A stretch of 64,000 nucleotides of DNA. It comes from Paenibacillus sp. NAIST15-1 (GTDB lineage: Bacteria > Bacillota > Bacilli > Paenibacillales > Paenibacillaceae). The stretch covers positions 310,001 to 374,000 of the forward strand of contig NZ_BBYF01000001.1 of NCBI RefSeq assembly GCF_001894745.1, given 5' to 3'. The translations under genes and the position numbers were made by a program. The notes beneath the pieces are model-generated. The model was given only the letters and a program-made list of their open reading frames with translations, searched no databases and was not told where the DNA came from. Numbering within the stretch: position 1 is the first letter of the stretch; each line of letters opens with the position of its first letter. Shown here one piece after another: positions 36,633 to 45,704 of this stretch.

Positions 36633-36661
36633 AATTTATCATGAATCCGATAGAGTGTCAA
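36633..36661 (-). promoter_or_regulatory. Promoter of the Asn-Ser tRNA operon
   Basis: Minus strand: TTGACA (36656-36661), 17-base spacer, TAAATT (36633-36638). Confidence 0.75.
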
Positions 36662-36704
36662 CACTTTTCAAAAAATAAATGTACAATAGCAGACAAGCAG
36701 TCAA

Positions 36705-37520
36705 TCAGTTCGCTTCAAACCAGCGTGACAAGGCAACGATTAACGCCCCCATTCGCTCCTCATCTGGAACTAACATCCGCTCTATCCCTTCATCTATCGC
36801 CGCTGCAGCTGTAACTTTGCCCACCGCCGCAAGCAGTGTTCGCTCTTGGAAGATCTGGAGCAGCTTATCCGCCATCCCTCTTTCCTTCGCATAGGCAAAT
36901 AGGAACCGAAGCTGTGGAGCAGCCGTTACGGCAACTGCATCTATCTGTCCCGACAACAGCTCTGAAGTGAACTGCTCCAGTACGGCTTCATCGGGCGGAG
37001 TATGCCGGTAAGGCATCAGCTCTATAGATTGCGCACCTGCATCAGCAAGAAATGCGTTCAGGGTTGGGGCTGGATCCCCATGCAATTGCAGCGCTACTAA
37101 TGAGCCGCGCCATTGTTCAGCATCATAAGAAGCCATAGCCCTTATCAGACCAAGCGTTGAGCCGTCATCATCTCGAATATCCGGGACGATGCCAAGCCGC
37201 TTCAATGCATTAACGGTTTTGTAGCCTCGTGCTGCATGCCGTATCTGCTTCAGCTTCACGAGCAGTGCCTCTTCTCTCCCCGCTTCACGCGCCGCCTCCA
37301 GCAGCTTCTCAAGCCCGATTCCTGTCGTCCAGACAGCCCACTGCACAGGTTTATCTATTACCTTGTCCACTTCTGCAGCCAGATGGTCAAAATGCTCGAA
37401 CATCGTCCCTTGAGTTGGCCTTACAAGCGGTATTCCTCCCTGCTTCGCAACAAGCAATGACATCTCCTCAGCTTTGCGTGGACCTGTAATTGCAATAACC
37501 TTTCCCTCACATTTCGGCAT
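36705..37520 (-). CDS. Uroporphyrinogen-III synthase-like protein (HemD family)
   Basis: A 271-aa protein with the two-lobed HemD pattern: GKVIAITGPRKAEEMSLLVAKQGG at the N-terminus, AVWTTGIGLEKLLEAA, LIRAMASYDAEQWRGSLVALQLHG, MPYRHTPPDEAVLEQF and AVAVTAAPQLRFLFAYAKERG. HemD closes the linear tetrapyrrole to uroporphyrinogen III. No other haem gene is nearby, so this may be a stand-alone paralog with another role, as is seen in Paenibacillus and Bacillus. GGGAGGTCTTGTC precedes the ATG. Confidence 0.8.
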   Translation of the reverse strand: MPKCEGKVIAITGPRKAEEMSLLVAKQGGIPLVRPTQGTMFEHFDHLAAEVDKVIDKPVQWAVWTTGIGLEKLLEAAREAGREEALLVKLKQIRHAARGYKTVNALKRLGIVPDIRDDDGSTLGLIRAMASYDAEQWRGSLVALQLHGDPAPTLNAFLADAGAQSIELMPYRHTPPDEAVLEQFTSELLSGQIDAVAVTAAPQLRFLFAYAKERGMADKLLQIFQERTLLAAVGKVTAAAAIDEGIERMLVPDEERMGALIVALSRWFEAN

Positions 37521-37613
37521 GACAAGACCTCCCTCAGCTATCGTTTAATTGGTTCACAACGAGTACGAGTAATGCTGTATGATGAACATTATTGCTGTAC
37601 GTACGGCAGTTCA

Positions 37614-38093
37614 TTAGTTCTCCACCTGCTCGGTCATTAGCAGCATCTTCAATTTTCCGTGACAACGACCACATACATACTTACGAACATCCACCTTGCG
37701 TTTGCGCATATATGCTTGTCCGCATTGTACACATACCAAGCGGTATCGATAAGGCATTTGACGGGTGCGGGCAGCATCCGGCAGCGATTTGCAATATCTA
37801 GCCCCTCCAACTGCTTGCAGCAGCTGTCTGAAGTCTGCATCCCGATGCTTGTACCCTTTCCCTTCCAAGTGCAGATGGTAATGACAGAGCTCATGCTTAA
37901 TAATACGTTCGACTTCTTCCAGGCCATTCTGCTCCAGCTGCTTCGGATTGATTTCAATATCATGCGAGCGCAGCAAGTAGCGTCCTCCTGTTGACTTCAG
38001 CCGCGAATTATAACGTGCCTTATGCCGAAAAGACTTCCCGAAATCACGGAGCGAAACATGTTCGATCCATGCTTGCAGCTGTTCATCTGACAT
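37614..38093 (-). CDS. SprT-family metalloprotease-like protein (YdcK)
   Basis: A 159-aa zinc protein. The metal site HELCHYHLHLEGKGYKHRDADF and a C-terminal zinc ribbon (CVQCGQAYMRKRK and CGRCHGKL) fit the SprT family; a YKHRDADFRQL stretch between them is also typical. Biochemical function in bacteria is not settled. It lies next to cmpA and tex, as ydcK does in B. subtilis. The second ATG (38093) is chosen because AGGGGG lies six bases upstream of it. Confidence 0.92.
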   Translation of the reverse strand: MSDEQLQAWIEHVSLRDFGKSFRHKARYNSRLKSTGGRYLLRSHDIEINPKQLEQNGLEEVERIIKHELCHYHLHLEGKGYKHRDADFRQLLQAVGGARYCKSLPDAARTRQMPYRYRLVCVQCGQAYMRKRKVDVRKYVCGRCHGKLKMLLMTEQVEN

Positions 38094-38237
38094 CTTCATC
38101 CCCCTTTTGCCTCATCGTCTCAGTCTGCTATTTCTAATCCTGTTCGAGATAAGTTGCTTTCAGGGTATGCCTACATTGTAGCGGGAAAGGTTGTTCCCTA
38201 CAACAACAAGAATGAAGCATAAATTCCTTTGAGATAC

Positions 38238-38290
38238 TTGCAGAGATACTTGCAGAAATGCTTGCAAAGATACCTGCAGAGACGATTGCG
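38238..38290. repeat. Tandem 12-base repeat
   Basis: Four tandem units of GAGATACTTGCA (two exact, then GAAATGCTTGCA and AAGATACCTGCA), followed by a diverged GAGACGATTGCG. Located between sprT and cmpA. Confidence 0.8.
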
Positions 38291-38371
38291 GACCTGCACC
38301 AAATGCGGCCAACGCCCATATGATAGCGTTACAACGACGATTCTCTCGTCCCCGCCGAAGGAGGGATACTC

Positions 38372-38491
38372 ATGCCGCAATGGTTATGCAATCAGCTAAT
38401 GCGCGCCTTCAATAAGAAGGATCGCCGTCAAATTAAGCTATTAAATGAGTGTTGGTTTTTTTACCGTTCGAAGCCGCGTGCGCATACGTAA
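38372..38491 (+). CDS. cmpA: Cortex morphogenetic protein CmpA
   Basis: A 39-aa basic protein beginning MPQWLCNQLMRAF and containing KKDRRQIKLLNECWFFYRSK. This strongly resembles B. subtilis CmpA (37 aa), a sporulation protein that, with SpoIVA, restrains cortex assembly until the coat is properly begun. The ribosome site GAAGGAGGGATACTC is excellent. The position next to sprT (ydcK) matches B. subtilis, where the two are neighbours. It is easily missed because of its length. The match is from memory of the family, but the WxxxQ, QIKLLNxCWxFYR pattern is distinctive. Confidence 0.9.
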   Translation: MPQWLCNQLMRAFNKKDRRQIKLLNECWFFYRSKPRAHT

Positions 38492-38559
38492 ATGGCTCCG
38501 TACGCTGCGCAACATGCACAAGCAGAAAGTCAGGCCGTAGATCATCATCGCATATAGGC

Positions 38560-38628
38560 AAAAACCCCCGATTGAACGAACGGCGTCTCCTAACAAGGTG
38601 TGAGACCGTCCGACTTCCTCATCGGGGG
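38560..38628 (-). terminator. Long structured terminator downstream of tex
   Basis: Minus strand: CCCCCGAT (38621-38628) pairs with ATCGGGGG (38565-38572), enclosing a second small stem (ACGG..TCTC/GAGA..CCGT), followed by TTTTTG. Confidence 0.7.
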
Positions 38629-38731
38629 ACTTTCGTCATGCTGCAATATGCTACCGTCATGTTTCATATTTTACGATTGCATGTATTACATATATGGTTT
38701 TAATGCTTTCGTTCTATCGCTTTATCCCTCT

Positions 38732-40957
38732 TTACTTCGGAGCCTTCATGGTAAGACCGACCCGGCCCTTCTTCATATCCACTTGCAGTACCCATACCGT
38801 TACATTATCACCAACAGAGACAACATCAAGCGGATGCTTCACAAAACGGTCGCTAAGCTGAGAAATATGCACGAGGCCGTCATTCTTAATGCCGATATCA
38901 ACAAATGCACCGAAGTCAATTACGTTGCGAACCGTTCCCTTCAGCTCCATACCAGGTTTCAAGTCCTCGATTTGGAGGACATCTGTACGGAAAATAGGCG
39001 GCGCCAACTCCTCGCGCGGGTCGCGACCCGGACGCAGCAAGCTGTCGATAATATCCTTCAGTGTAGGTGTACCTACCTCTAACTTCTCAGCCAGCTCATT
39101 TATATTCGCCCCGCTAAGTGCCTGTGTTAACGCAGCTGTCCCAATATCCTCCGTACGAAGTCCCATGAGCGCGAACAGCCGATCAACAACTCCATACGAC
39201 TCTGGGTGAATCGGCGTCTTATCAAGTGGAAGATCTCCATCTGGAATACGGAGAAATCCTACACATTGCTCAAATGCCTTCGGCCCCAGACGCGGCACCT
39301 TCTGCAGCTGTTTGCGAACCGTAAATTTCCCGTTCTCTTCCCTGTACTTCACGATGTTCTTAGCCAAGGTTGCATTGATGCCTGATACATAAGACAACAA
39401 GGACGGAGAAGCCGTGTTCAAATCTACACCAACATGGTTAACTGCCGATTCCACAACGGCGCCCAAGCTCTCCTCCAGCCGCTTAGGAGCCACATCATGC
39501 TGATACTGGCCAACTCCAATAGCCTTAGGTTCAATTTTAACCAACTCCGCTAATGGATCTTGCATCCGACGAGCAATCGATACTGCACTGCGCTCTGCAA
39601 CATCCAGAGAAGGAAACTCCTCTTGGGCTAGCTTAGAAGCCGAATAGACACTAGCGCCAGCCTCATTGACGATTACATATTGGATGCCAGCTCCACCGCC
39701 TGGACGGGACTTCAACCAATCTGCAACAAATTGCTCGGTCTCGCGAGAAGCGGTTCCGTTGCCGATTACGACCAACTCAACCCCATACTTGTCTGCGAGT
39801 CTGCTGAACGTCTGCTCAGCCTCTGCCACCTTATGGTGAGGGGCTGTTGGATACGTTACTGCTACCTCCAGCAGCTTGCCTGTATCATCGACCACGCACA
39901 GCTTGCAGCCTGTCCGGAAAGCGGGGTCGACACCTAATACGGTCTTCCCCTTTACTGGCGGCTGTAATAGAAGACTTCGCAAGTTCTGTGCGAATACTTG
40001 GATTGCTTGCTCCTCAGCCTTGTCAGTTAGCTCATTGCGTACATCCCGCTCAATCGACGGTGCAATTAATCGCTTATATGCATCTTCAATCGTCGCCTTC
40101 AATAAGGAAGTGACGACAGAGTCGCGTTGGATCACTTTCCGCTCCATATAAGCATGTACCTGTTCTACAGGCACATCTAACGCAACTTTCAGAATGTCCT
40201 CACGCTCACCGCGGTTAATCGCCAATATCCGATGAGAAGGCAGCCTGCGAACCGGTTCCGTGTACGCATAGTACATCTCATATACCGATTCCTGCTCTTT
40301 ATCCTTCGCTTCGGTACGAATTATGCCCTGATCAAATGTAAACTTACGAACCCAGGCACGTATAGCAGGCTCATCGCCCACCATCTCCGCTATAATATCA
40401 AGCGCACCCTGCACCGCATCCTCAGCGGTTGCAACGCCCACTTCTTCATTTACGTATGAAGCGGCTTCCGCTAACGCGCTGCCTTGCTTCGGGAACGTCA
40501 GGATCCAGTTCGCCAGCGGCTCAAGCCCCCGTTCCTTCGCCACGCTTGCCCGCGTCTTCCGCTTCTGGCGATAAGGACGGTACAAATCCTCTACCTCTTG
40601 CAGCTTCGAAGCTTCTACAACTGCTTGCTGCAGACCCGCTGTCAGCTTGCCCTGCTCTGCAATCAGACGAAGCACCTCACGCTTGCGATCCTCCAGCCCA
40701 CGTACATAAGAGAGCCGCTCTTCGAGTGCGCGCAACTGGTTCTCATCCAGCTCTCCAGTCATTTCCTTACGATATCGCGCAATAAATGGAATCGTATTGC
40801 CCTCATCCAATAAGCTGATAGTTGCATCTACCTGCTTCGGATTCAGTGATAATTCGCTTATAAGCTGCTTGCGCAGTCGTTTTGGCTGTTCCGCAGCCAT
40901 CTGTTCTAGCAAGGGTTCCAATGCTGTCATATCGATAACGGATTCTTGTCCTGCCAT
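38732..40957 (-). CDS. tex: Tex family RNA-binding protein
   Basis: A 741-aa cytoplasmic nucleic-acid-binding protein. In order: N-terminal helical region (LLDEGNTIPFIARYRKEMTGELDE, a Tex hallmark), YqgF-like RNase H fold (TVLGVDPAFRTGCKLCVVDDTG), helix-hairpin-helix region (VGVDLNTASPSLLSYVSGINATLAKNIVKYRE) and a C-terminal S1 domain (GMELKGTVRNVIDFGAFVDIGIKNDGLVHISQLSDRFV). The length is normal. Tex influences transcription and RNA metabolism. GAGAGGATGTAACGA precedes the ATG. Confidence 0.96.
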   Translation of the reverse strand: MAGQESVIDMTALEPLLEQMAAEQPKRLRKQLISELSLNPKQVDATISLLDEGNTIPFIARYRKEMTGELDENQLRALEERLSYVRGLEDRKREVLRLIAEQGKLTAGLQQAVVEASKLQEVEDLYRPYRQKRKTRASVAKERGLEPLANWILTFPKQGSALAEAASYVNEEVGVATAEDAVQGALDIIAEMVGDEPAIRAWVRKFTFDQGIIRTEAKDKEQESVYEMYYAYTEPVRRLPSHRILAINRGEREDILKVALDVPVEQVHAYMERKVIQRDSVVTSLLKATIEDAYKRLIAPSIERDVRNELTDKAEEQAIQVFAQNLRSLLLQPPVKGKTVLGVDPAFRTGCKLCVVDDTGKLLEVAVTYPTAPHHKVAEAEQTFSRLADKYGVELVVIGNGTASRETEQFVADWLKSRPGGGAGIQYVIVNEAGASVYSASKLAQEEFPSLDVAERSAVSIARRMQDPLAELVKIEPKAIGVGQYQHDVAPKRLEESLGAVVESAVNHVGVDLNTASPSLLSYVSGINATLAKNIVKYREENGKFTVRKQLQKVPRLGPKAFEQCVGFLRIPDGDLPLDKTPIHPESYGVVDRLFALMGLRTEDIGTAALTQALSGANINELAEKLEVGTPTLKDIIDSLLRPGRDPREELAPPIFRTDVLQIEDLKPGMELKGTVRNVIDFGAFVDIGIKNDGLVHISQLSDRFVKHPLDVVSVGDNVTVWVLQVDMKKGRVGLTMKAPK

Positions 40958-41176
40958 TCGTTACATCCTCTCTGCAACCCGAACCCTCATCGAAGAATTC
41001 GAGATATTAGGTATCGCCGGCACTTGTCCGACATTTACGGTTTCTTAGATTGATGCCTGATCATTATGCTCTCTCTATTTTCGCAAAATTGAGCCTTATT
41101 TTCCAGCGCAAAGGTCACAAATCGTTATGATCCGATTCACAGAGGGATATAGCTGTATCCCTATTTCTGCTCATAG

Positions 41177-41205
41177 CAAAAAAGAACGAGGCAATCCCCG
41201 TTCTT
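41177..41205 (-). terminator. Terminator of the ndo operon
   Basis: Minus strand: AGAACGGGG, ATTG loop, CCTCGTTCT, then six T residues. Confidence 0.9.
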
Positions 41206-41224
41206 CTCATTCTCAATATCGTAT

Positions 41225-41575
41225 CTAGAAGTCGATCAAGCCCACACTAATTTGCAAGCCTTCATCAACCTTGCGCATCGTTTCCTCATCCAAGTGCGTT
41301 ATCTTATCCGTCAAACGCTGCTTATCGATCGTACGAATCTGTTCCAGCAATATGACCGAATCACGATCAAAGCCGTGGGTTTCCGCATCGATTTCGACAT
41401 GGGTCGGCAATTTCGCCTTCTGGATCTGGGCTGTAATCGCCGCAACGATCACCGTTGGACTGAATCGGTTGCCAATATCGTTCTGTATGACGAGGACAGG
41501 TCGAACCCCTCCCTGTTCCGAACCAACGACGGGCGATAAATCCGCAAAAAATACGTCGCCGCGCTTCACAATCAA
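41225..41575 (-). CDS. ndoA: mRNA interferase NdoA (MazF-type toxin)
   Basis: Toxin of the type II system, a sequence-specific endoribonuclease (in B. subtilis it cuts UACAU). The 116-aa sequence is almost the same as B. subtilis NdoA along its length: [58 protein letters not shown] and [18 protein letters not shown]. The TTG start, with GGGGTG six bases upstream, matches the start used in relatives. It follows its antitoxin gene by three bases. Confidence 0.97.
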   Translation of the reverse strand: MIVKRGDVFFADLSPVVGSEQGGVRPVLVIQNDIGNRFSPTVIVAAITAQIQKAKLPTHVEIDAETHGFDRDSVILLEQIRTIDKQRLTDKITHLDEETMRKVDEGLQISVGLIDF

Positions 41576-41578
41576 TGT

Positions 41579-41860
41579 TTACACCCCGCTAACCAAACGG
41601 CCGAGAGTGCCATCCGCATCTTCTTCCGCATAAAAAGCCTCCGATGCCATTGTGAGATTGATTTTAGCCATTTCCATATAGCCACGCTGCATCGATTCAC
41701 GAATGTGCCGTTTCTTGCGCTCGTTCAAATATAATTTCATCGCTTGTCGGATAAATTCACTCCGATTGGATTTCTCCATAGCGACGATGCCGTCCACTTC
41801 TTGTAATAATTGGTCGGGCAAGCTGATCATGATCCGTTTGGTGTTCTGAATATTTGCCAC
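41579..41860 (-). CDS. Antitoxin NdoAI (MazE/EndoAI type)
   Basis: Ribbon-helix-helix antitoxin of about 93 aa that binds NdoA and its own promoter. The N-terminal strand and helices KRIMISLPDQLLQEVDGIV and NRSEFIRQAMKLYL form the DNA-binding part; the C-terminal half (MAKINLTMASEAFYAEEDAD) is the toxin-binding tail. The exact start is ambiguous: GTG 41860 follows GAGG closely, while GTG 41872 has AAAGG at eight bases and TTG 41878 is also in frame. Confidence 0.95.
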   Translation of the reverse strand: MANIQNTKRIMISLPDQLLQEVDGIVAMEKSNRSEFIRQAMKLYLNERKKRHIRESMQRGYMEMAKINLTMASEAFYAEEDADGTLGRLVSGV

Positions 41861-42122
41861 CTGTCCTCGCACCCCCAAAACCTTTCCTGCCTAGTTACCA
41901 TTATGTCGATTCCGTAGAAAATTTATACAAAAGAATATATATGCCCAATGCAGACGAAGTATGTTGCATCACCAACAAGTTCGTCTCAACAACATCCCCA
42001 CTGAGCCTCTCCATTTCATTCGCCCTTGGGACACCAAAATCCTTCAAGTTCCGCAAAAAGTTTCGCGGTAAATGGTTCCATATGCCGAATCATCAGATGC
42101 GCGGCACTGCAACCTGCAGTAT

Positions 42123-43331
42123 TTATCCCAGAAGGAGCGGATTCGACACCTTCACGACTTGCCCGTTGTCGATATATACGCGCGGTACACGATTCGCGAT
42201 CATGCATGTGACCTCATAATGTATCGTGCCTAACCATTCTGCTACCTCGGCTGCCGTTATGCATTCCTCGCCTTGACGGCCAATGAGCACAACTTCCTCA
42301 CCTGGTCCAATAGTGCTGGCAGCCTCGCCTAATGGCAGCAAAGACAGCATGCACTGATCCATACAAATAGTCCCTACTACCGGTACACGTTGCCCTCGAA
42401 TGAGCATCGAGGCTTTACGCTGCAGCAAGCGTGAATAGCCGTCTGCGTAGCCTACCGGCATCGTAGCTATCCATTCACCATCTCCTGTATGGTAATTGAC
42501 CCCATAGCTAACGCCCTCATTTGCAGGAAGCGGCTTGCTGTGGCTAACCGCACTCTTTAAGCTAAGAACTGGCTCTAGTGCAATGCTCTGCTGATTGACT
42601 TCAGCGGATGGATACAGTCCATACAGACTGATACCAACACGCACCATTTGATCGCTCCAACTCGGCATGTCGATCGTGGCCGCACTGTTGCTGGTATGGA
42701 CGATCGGGATCGTAATCCCGTGTTCCTTCAGGACATCAACAACCGTTAGGAAACGATCACGCTGCACTTGCGCATACGACTTATCCGCCTCATCAGCTGT
42801 CGCGAAGTGAGTGAACAGCCCCTCTACCTCGACTCCTTGAATCGATCTTAACCGGTTAATCGTACGCACCGCATCCTCTGGACTGCGAATCCCAAGGCGT
42901 CCCATACCCGAATCAATCTTGACATGAACCTTCAATATGCGACCGGCGTGATTGGCAGACCATTGAGAAGCCTGCTGCTCTAAGGCCTGCACACATTCTT
43001 CTGAAAATATATTCAATGTTATATCATATCGAAATGCCGCTTCTATTGCTTCTGGCGGCGTATATCCAAGTATCAATATTGGCGTATGGATGCCTGCCTT
43101 GCGAAGCTGGATCGCTTCCTCCAAGAACGCTACATTCAAATAATCAACACCAAATTGTTCTGCGGCGCGAGACACTTCTATCGCACCATGTCCATATGCA
43201 TTCGCCTTTACACATACACTTAGCTTCGTCGAAGCTGACATTGAGCTGCGAAATGCTTGCAAGTTCCGGCGCAATGCATCTAAAGAAATCTCTGCGCGCG
43301 TCGGGCGAAAATACGTATCCAAGTCAACCAC
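42123..43331 (-). CDS. alr: Alanine racemase
   Basis: PLP enzyme that makes D-alanine for peptidoglycan. The PLP lysine is in CVKANAYGHGA (about residue 42); the catalytic Tyr is in MPVGYADGYSR/VSYGVNYH region; other motifs are KVHVKIDSGMGRLG, VGISLYGLYPS and ICMDQCML. Length 402 aa is slightly longer than B. subtilis Alr. The GTG at 43331 is chosen for GAGGAG nine bases upstream; GTG 43337 and TTG 43361 are alternatives. It is placed between ydcC and ndoAI exactly as in B. subtilis. Confidence 0.96.
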   Translation of the reverse strand: MVDLDTYFRPTRAEISLDALRRNLQAFRSSMSASTKLSVCVKANAYGHGAIEVSRAAEQFGVDYLNVAFLEEAIQLRKAGIHTPILILGYTPPEAIEAAFRYDITLNIFSEECVQALEQQASQWSANHAGRILKVHVKIDSGMGRLGIRSPEDAVRTINRLRSIQGVEVEGLFTHFATADEADKSYAQVQRDRFLTVVDVLKEHGITIPIVHTSNSAATIDMPSWSDQMVRVGISLYGLYPSAEVNQQSIALEPVLSLKSAVSHSKPLPANEGVSYGVNYHTGDGEWIATMPVGYADGYSRLLQRKASMLIRGQRVPVVGTICMDQCMLSLLPLGEAASTIGPGEEVVLIGRQGEECITAAEVAEWLGTIHYEVTCMIANRVPRVYIDNGQVVKVSNPLLLG

Positions 43332-43374
43332 CTTCACCGTCTCCTCGTCTCTCCCGTTCAATCGTCAATATCCT

Positions 43375-43403
43375 ATGTTACTTGCCGTCAGGAAGACTGT
43401 CAA
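43375..43403 (-). promoter_or_regulatory. Promoter of alr
   Basis: Minus strand: TTGACA (43398-43403), 17-base spacer, TAACAT (43375-43380), about 40 bases upstream of the chosen alr start. Confidence 0.7.
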
Positions 43404-43493
43404 CCAACGGAGACCGTGTTTACCACCCTTTTCTAAGGAAATAACCACATAGCTAGTCAGAATCTCCCGTTTCCTCTCTTGAGATACGCATAA

Positions 43494-43532
43494 ACGCGGC
43501 CCGAATTTCATGTACATGAATACGGACCGCGT
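43494..43532 (-). terminator. Terminator-like hairpin after ydcC
   Basis: ACGCGG/CCGCGT outer arms and a palindromic TTCATGTACATGAA at the tip. The trailing T run is short. Confidence 0.6.
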
Positions 43533-43549
43533 AAGTTAGATACTCTATC

Positions 43550-44722
43550 TTATTTTCCTGGCTGGTCGACTAATGATTGTGCAATCTTCACCATCTCAGC
43601 GGTCGGGAGATCTGAGCTGACGATGCGATATTTGACACCATCATACATCCAGGTGAGCGCCTTTTGCTCCTCGCCCGACAACTGTCCGACCGTAAAGCCA
43701 AGATTCAAGCCTTCCCCAATCGGCAGCCCTGTCTCCATATCTTTCGGACGGGATTCCATAAGGGTGAAGTTATACGTTCCTGTATATCGAATCACTACAG
43801 CATGCTCCTTGCTGTCTGGAATTGCTGGCTCATCCTTCTTCGCTACCCCCTCTGGCAAGTAGGATGGCTCAATAATTCCAAATGGCCCAAGCTCAGCCTC
43901 ATCATTGCTGCGATCATTTGCTCCAGCATCAGAGCCTGTTGTCTCCGAACCTGTTCCTTCTGTCGTACCCGATGATGGCTCGGTGCTGTCTGGATGCTCC
44001 GAATTGTCAACTTGAGCATTCGTTTCCTTCGTTTCGCCTGTTGGAAGCTTATTTACCTCGACAGTCGTGTTTGGAAGCGCGGCGTTCTTCATGCTCGTCA
44101 TATTGCGCTGCATATCGAAGGAATCCTGCTCGAACTTCTTGCCGAAGTCGAATTGATTGAACTTCATTTCCACAATGACCTTGGAATCTGAATCACTCAC
44201 TTGTACTTGCTTCGGTGCATAGCTATCCTTGTTCAACCATATTTTCTGACGAACCAAAGAGTCAGTCTGATAATTAGCCGCCACTTCAAATACATAGTCT
44301 TCACCATCTGCTGTGAACTGGCGAGCATTGTCAGACAGGATGCTGCGTACTAACGTTTGATACAAGTACACTTGGCCTTGGTTCTCTGGCCAATCACTCT
44401 GGAAGCGGAAGATTTTATTCAAGCTTGGTGTCAGGACGAAGACGCCTTCCTTGTTGCGAAGCACAATTTGCGTAATATCCTTCTTCTCATTCTTCAGCTC
44501 AATCCGGTAGTACGACGGGTTCTGATACCATACCTCAACCCGGTATTCAAGCGGCTGCTGACCCGAGTGCAGCGTCATCGTGCCGATGCCTGCGTAGCTT
44601 TCCAATTTACTCATTACCTTGTCCAGATCTTGAACCACCGCGGTCGCATCCTTTTTGCCGCATCCAGCTACTAGGATTGCTACGCTCATCACGATGGCCA
44701 ACACCCATGTGATCCGACGCAT
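43550..44722 (-). CDS. ydcC: YdcC-like lipoprotein (LolA fold)
   Basis: A 390-aa lipoprotein (lipobox VAGC about residue 21). The first half has the LolA/outer-membrane-lipoprotein-sorting fold seen in B. subtilis YdcC (YRVEVWYQNPSYYRIEL, RQKIWLNKDSYAPKQVQV, FNQFDFGKKFEQDSFDM). A low-complexity Thr/Ser/Gly/Glu insert (about residues 225-275) separates it from a C-terminal DUF4367-like part (LTWMYDGVKYRIVSSDLP). In B. subtilis ydcC is linked to sporulation. It lies directly upstream of alr. Confidence 0.88.
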   Translation of the reverse strand: MRRITWVLAIVMSVAILVAGCGKKDATAVVQDLDKVMSKLESYAGIGTMTLHSGQQPLEYRVEVWYQNPSYYRIELKNEKKDITQIVLRNKEGVFVLTPSLNKIFRFQSDWPENQGQVYLYQTLVRSILSDNARQFTADGEDYVFEVAANYQTDSLVRQKIWLNKDSYAPKQVQVSDSDSKVIVEMKFNQFDFGKKFEQDSFDMQRNMTSMKNAALPNTTVEVNKLPTGETKETNAQVDNSEHPDSTEPSSGTTEGTGSETTGSDAGANDRSNDEAELGPFGIIEPSYLPEGVAKKDEPAIPDSKEHAVVIRYTGTYNFTLMESRPKDMETGLPIGEGLNLGFTVGQLSGEEQKALTWMYDGVKYRIVSSDLPTAEMVKIAQSLVDQPGK

Positions 44723-44925
44723 GAGATCATCCCCTCTGACATCAATATTCTTCGATTCGGTGTACTCCTCATCACTGATAACATGTCTATGTAGGAACTT
44801 GGACGATTATGCAGACTAGCATGACAAGCGTGACAAGTTATCTTTGTGAAATTTACACCCTCCGGTTCAAGGAATACACAAATTAGCGTCGAATATCATG
44901 AGAGGGAATCAAGATAAGAATATCA

Positions 44926-45639
44926 TTGGATCGATTGCAGATTCAGGGAGTAGTGATTGACATACGATCTTGGACAAAAGTTATCTTATTTATTGTAGCT
45001 ACCGCTTGCTTGACGCGGTTCATCCCGTTCTCGAGCTTCTTCCGCAATGTGGACACGTTAATTCACGAGCTGTCTCATGCCCTTATGACCCTTGTACTCT
45101 CAGGCAAAGTGATGTACATTCATTTATTCAGTAATCAGAGCGGCGTTACTTATTCTGCCTATACGTCGACGTGGAAGGCCATTCCGATCTCTCTTGCTGG
45201 ATACATCGGCGCTTCGTTATTTGCTGTATTGCTGTTCTATTTGCATGCTCGCAAGCAAGAAGCCGCTGGACTGATCGCTATCGCGTCCTTAGCGCTCATC
45301 AGCTTAATTCTATTTGTCCGCAATGGGTACGGCATGATGTGGTGTGCTGGCTTCGTCATACTGACATGCCTCATCTGGAAGTTCGCACCTCCGTGGCTTC
45401 GGAGCGGCTACTATTTACTAATTGCGTTCATTTGTCTCGTGGAATCGGTCATAAGTTCCGCATACCTTGTCTACTTGTCAATGAAAATGCCTAATGGAGC
45501 AGGAGATGCTGCCAATCTTAGTCATGTTACCTATATACCATCCATCGTGTGGGCGCTACTGTTTACCGCCGTGTCACTATGGTGTGCAAGAATATCAATG
45601 GGCATCTTATTCCATGGCACTCGTAGAGGGAATCGGTAA
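44926..45639 (+). CDS. M50-type membrane metalloprotease
   Basis: A 237-aa multi-pass protein with about six membrane helices. The zinc motif HELSH (NVDTLIHELSHALMTLV) lies near the start of the second helix, as in site-2 protease/M50B-like proteins. The usual second-metal NPDG/LDG motif is not evident, so activity is uncertain. The start is not certain: the TTG at 44926 has only GAGAGGGAATC well upstream, and a GTG at 44953 follows GGGAG too closely. Confidence 0.7.
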   Translation: MDRLQIQGVVIDIRSWTKVILFIVATACLTRFIPFSSFFRNVDTLIHELSHALMTLVLSGKVMYIHLFSNQSGVTYSAYTSTWKAIPISLAGYIGASLFAVLLFYLHARKQEAAGLIAIASLALISLILFVRNGYGMMWCAGFVILTCLIWKFAPPWLRSGYYLLIAFICLVESVISSAYLVYLSMKMPNGAGDAANLSHVTYIPSIVWALLFTAVSLWCARISMGILFHGTRRGNR

Positions 45640-45653
45640 ACTTCCCAATAAGA

Positions 45654-45701
45654 AAGGAGCTGTCCAGCATGATGGGTATCATCCATGTCGGACAGCTCCT
45701 T
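45654..45701. terminator. Bidirectional terminator
   Basis: AAGGAGCTGTCC (45654-45665) pairs perfectly with GGACAGCTCCTT (45690-45701), with a 24-base loop, between convergent genes. Confidence 0.85.
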
Positions 45702-45704
45702 CGT

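Noticed and set aside
38233-38402. Plus-strand frame through the 12-base repeats reading like a short Cys-containing protein
   Set aside because: No usable start with a ribosome site; it overlaps the cmpA start, which has far better signals.
41225-41860. The ndoA/ndoAI pair as a mobile toxin-antitoxin module
   Set aside because: Gene order ydcC-alr-ndoAI-ndoA matches the conserved chromosomal locus of Bacillus; it is core, not acquired.
42016-42207. Short minus-strand frame after alr
   Set aside because: Overlaps the 3' end of alr out of frame, with no ribosome site.
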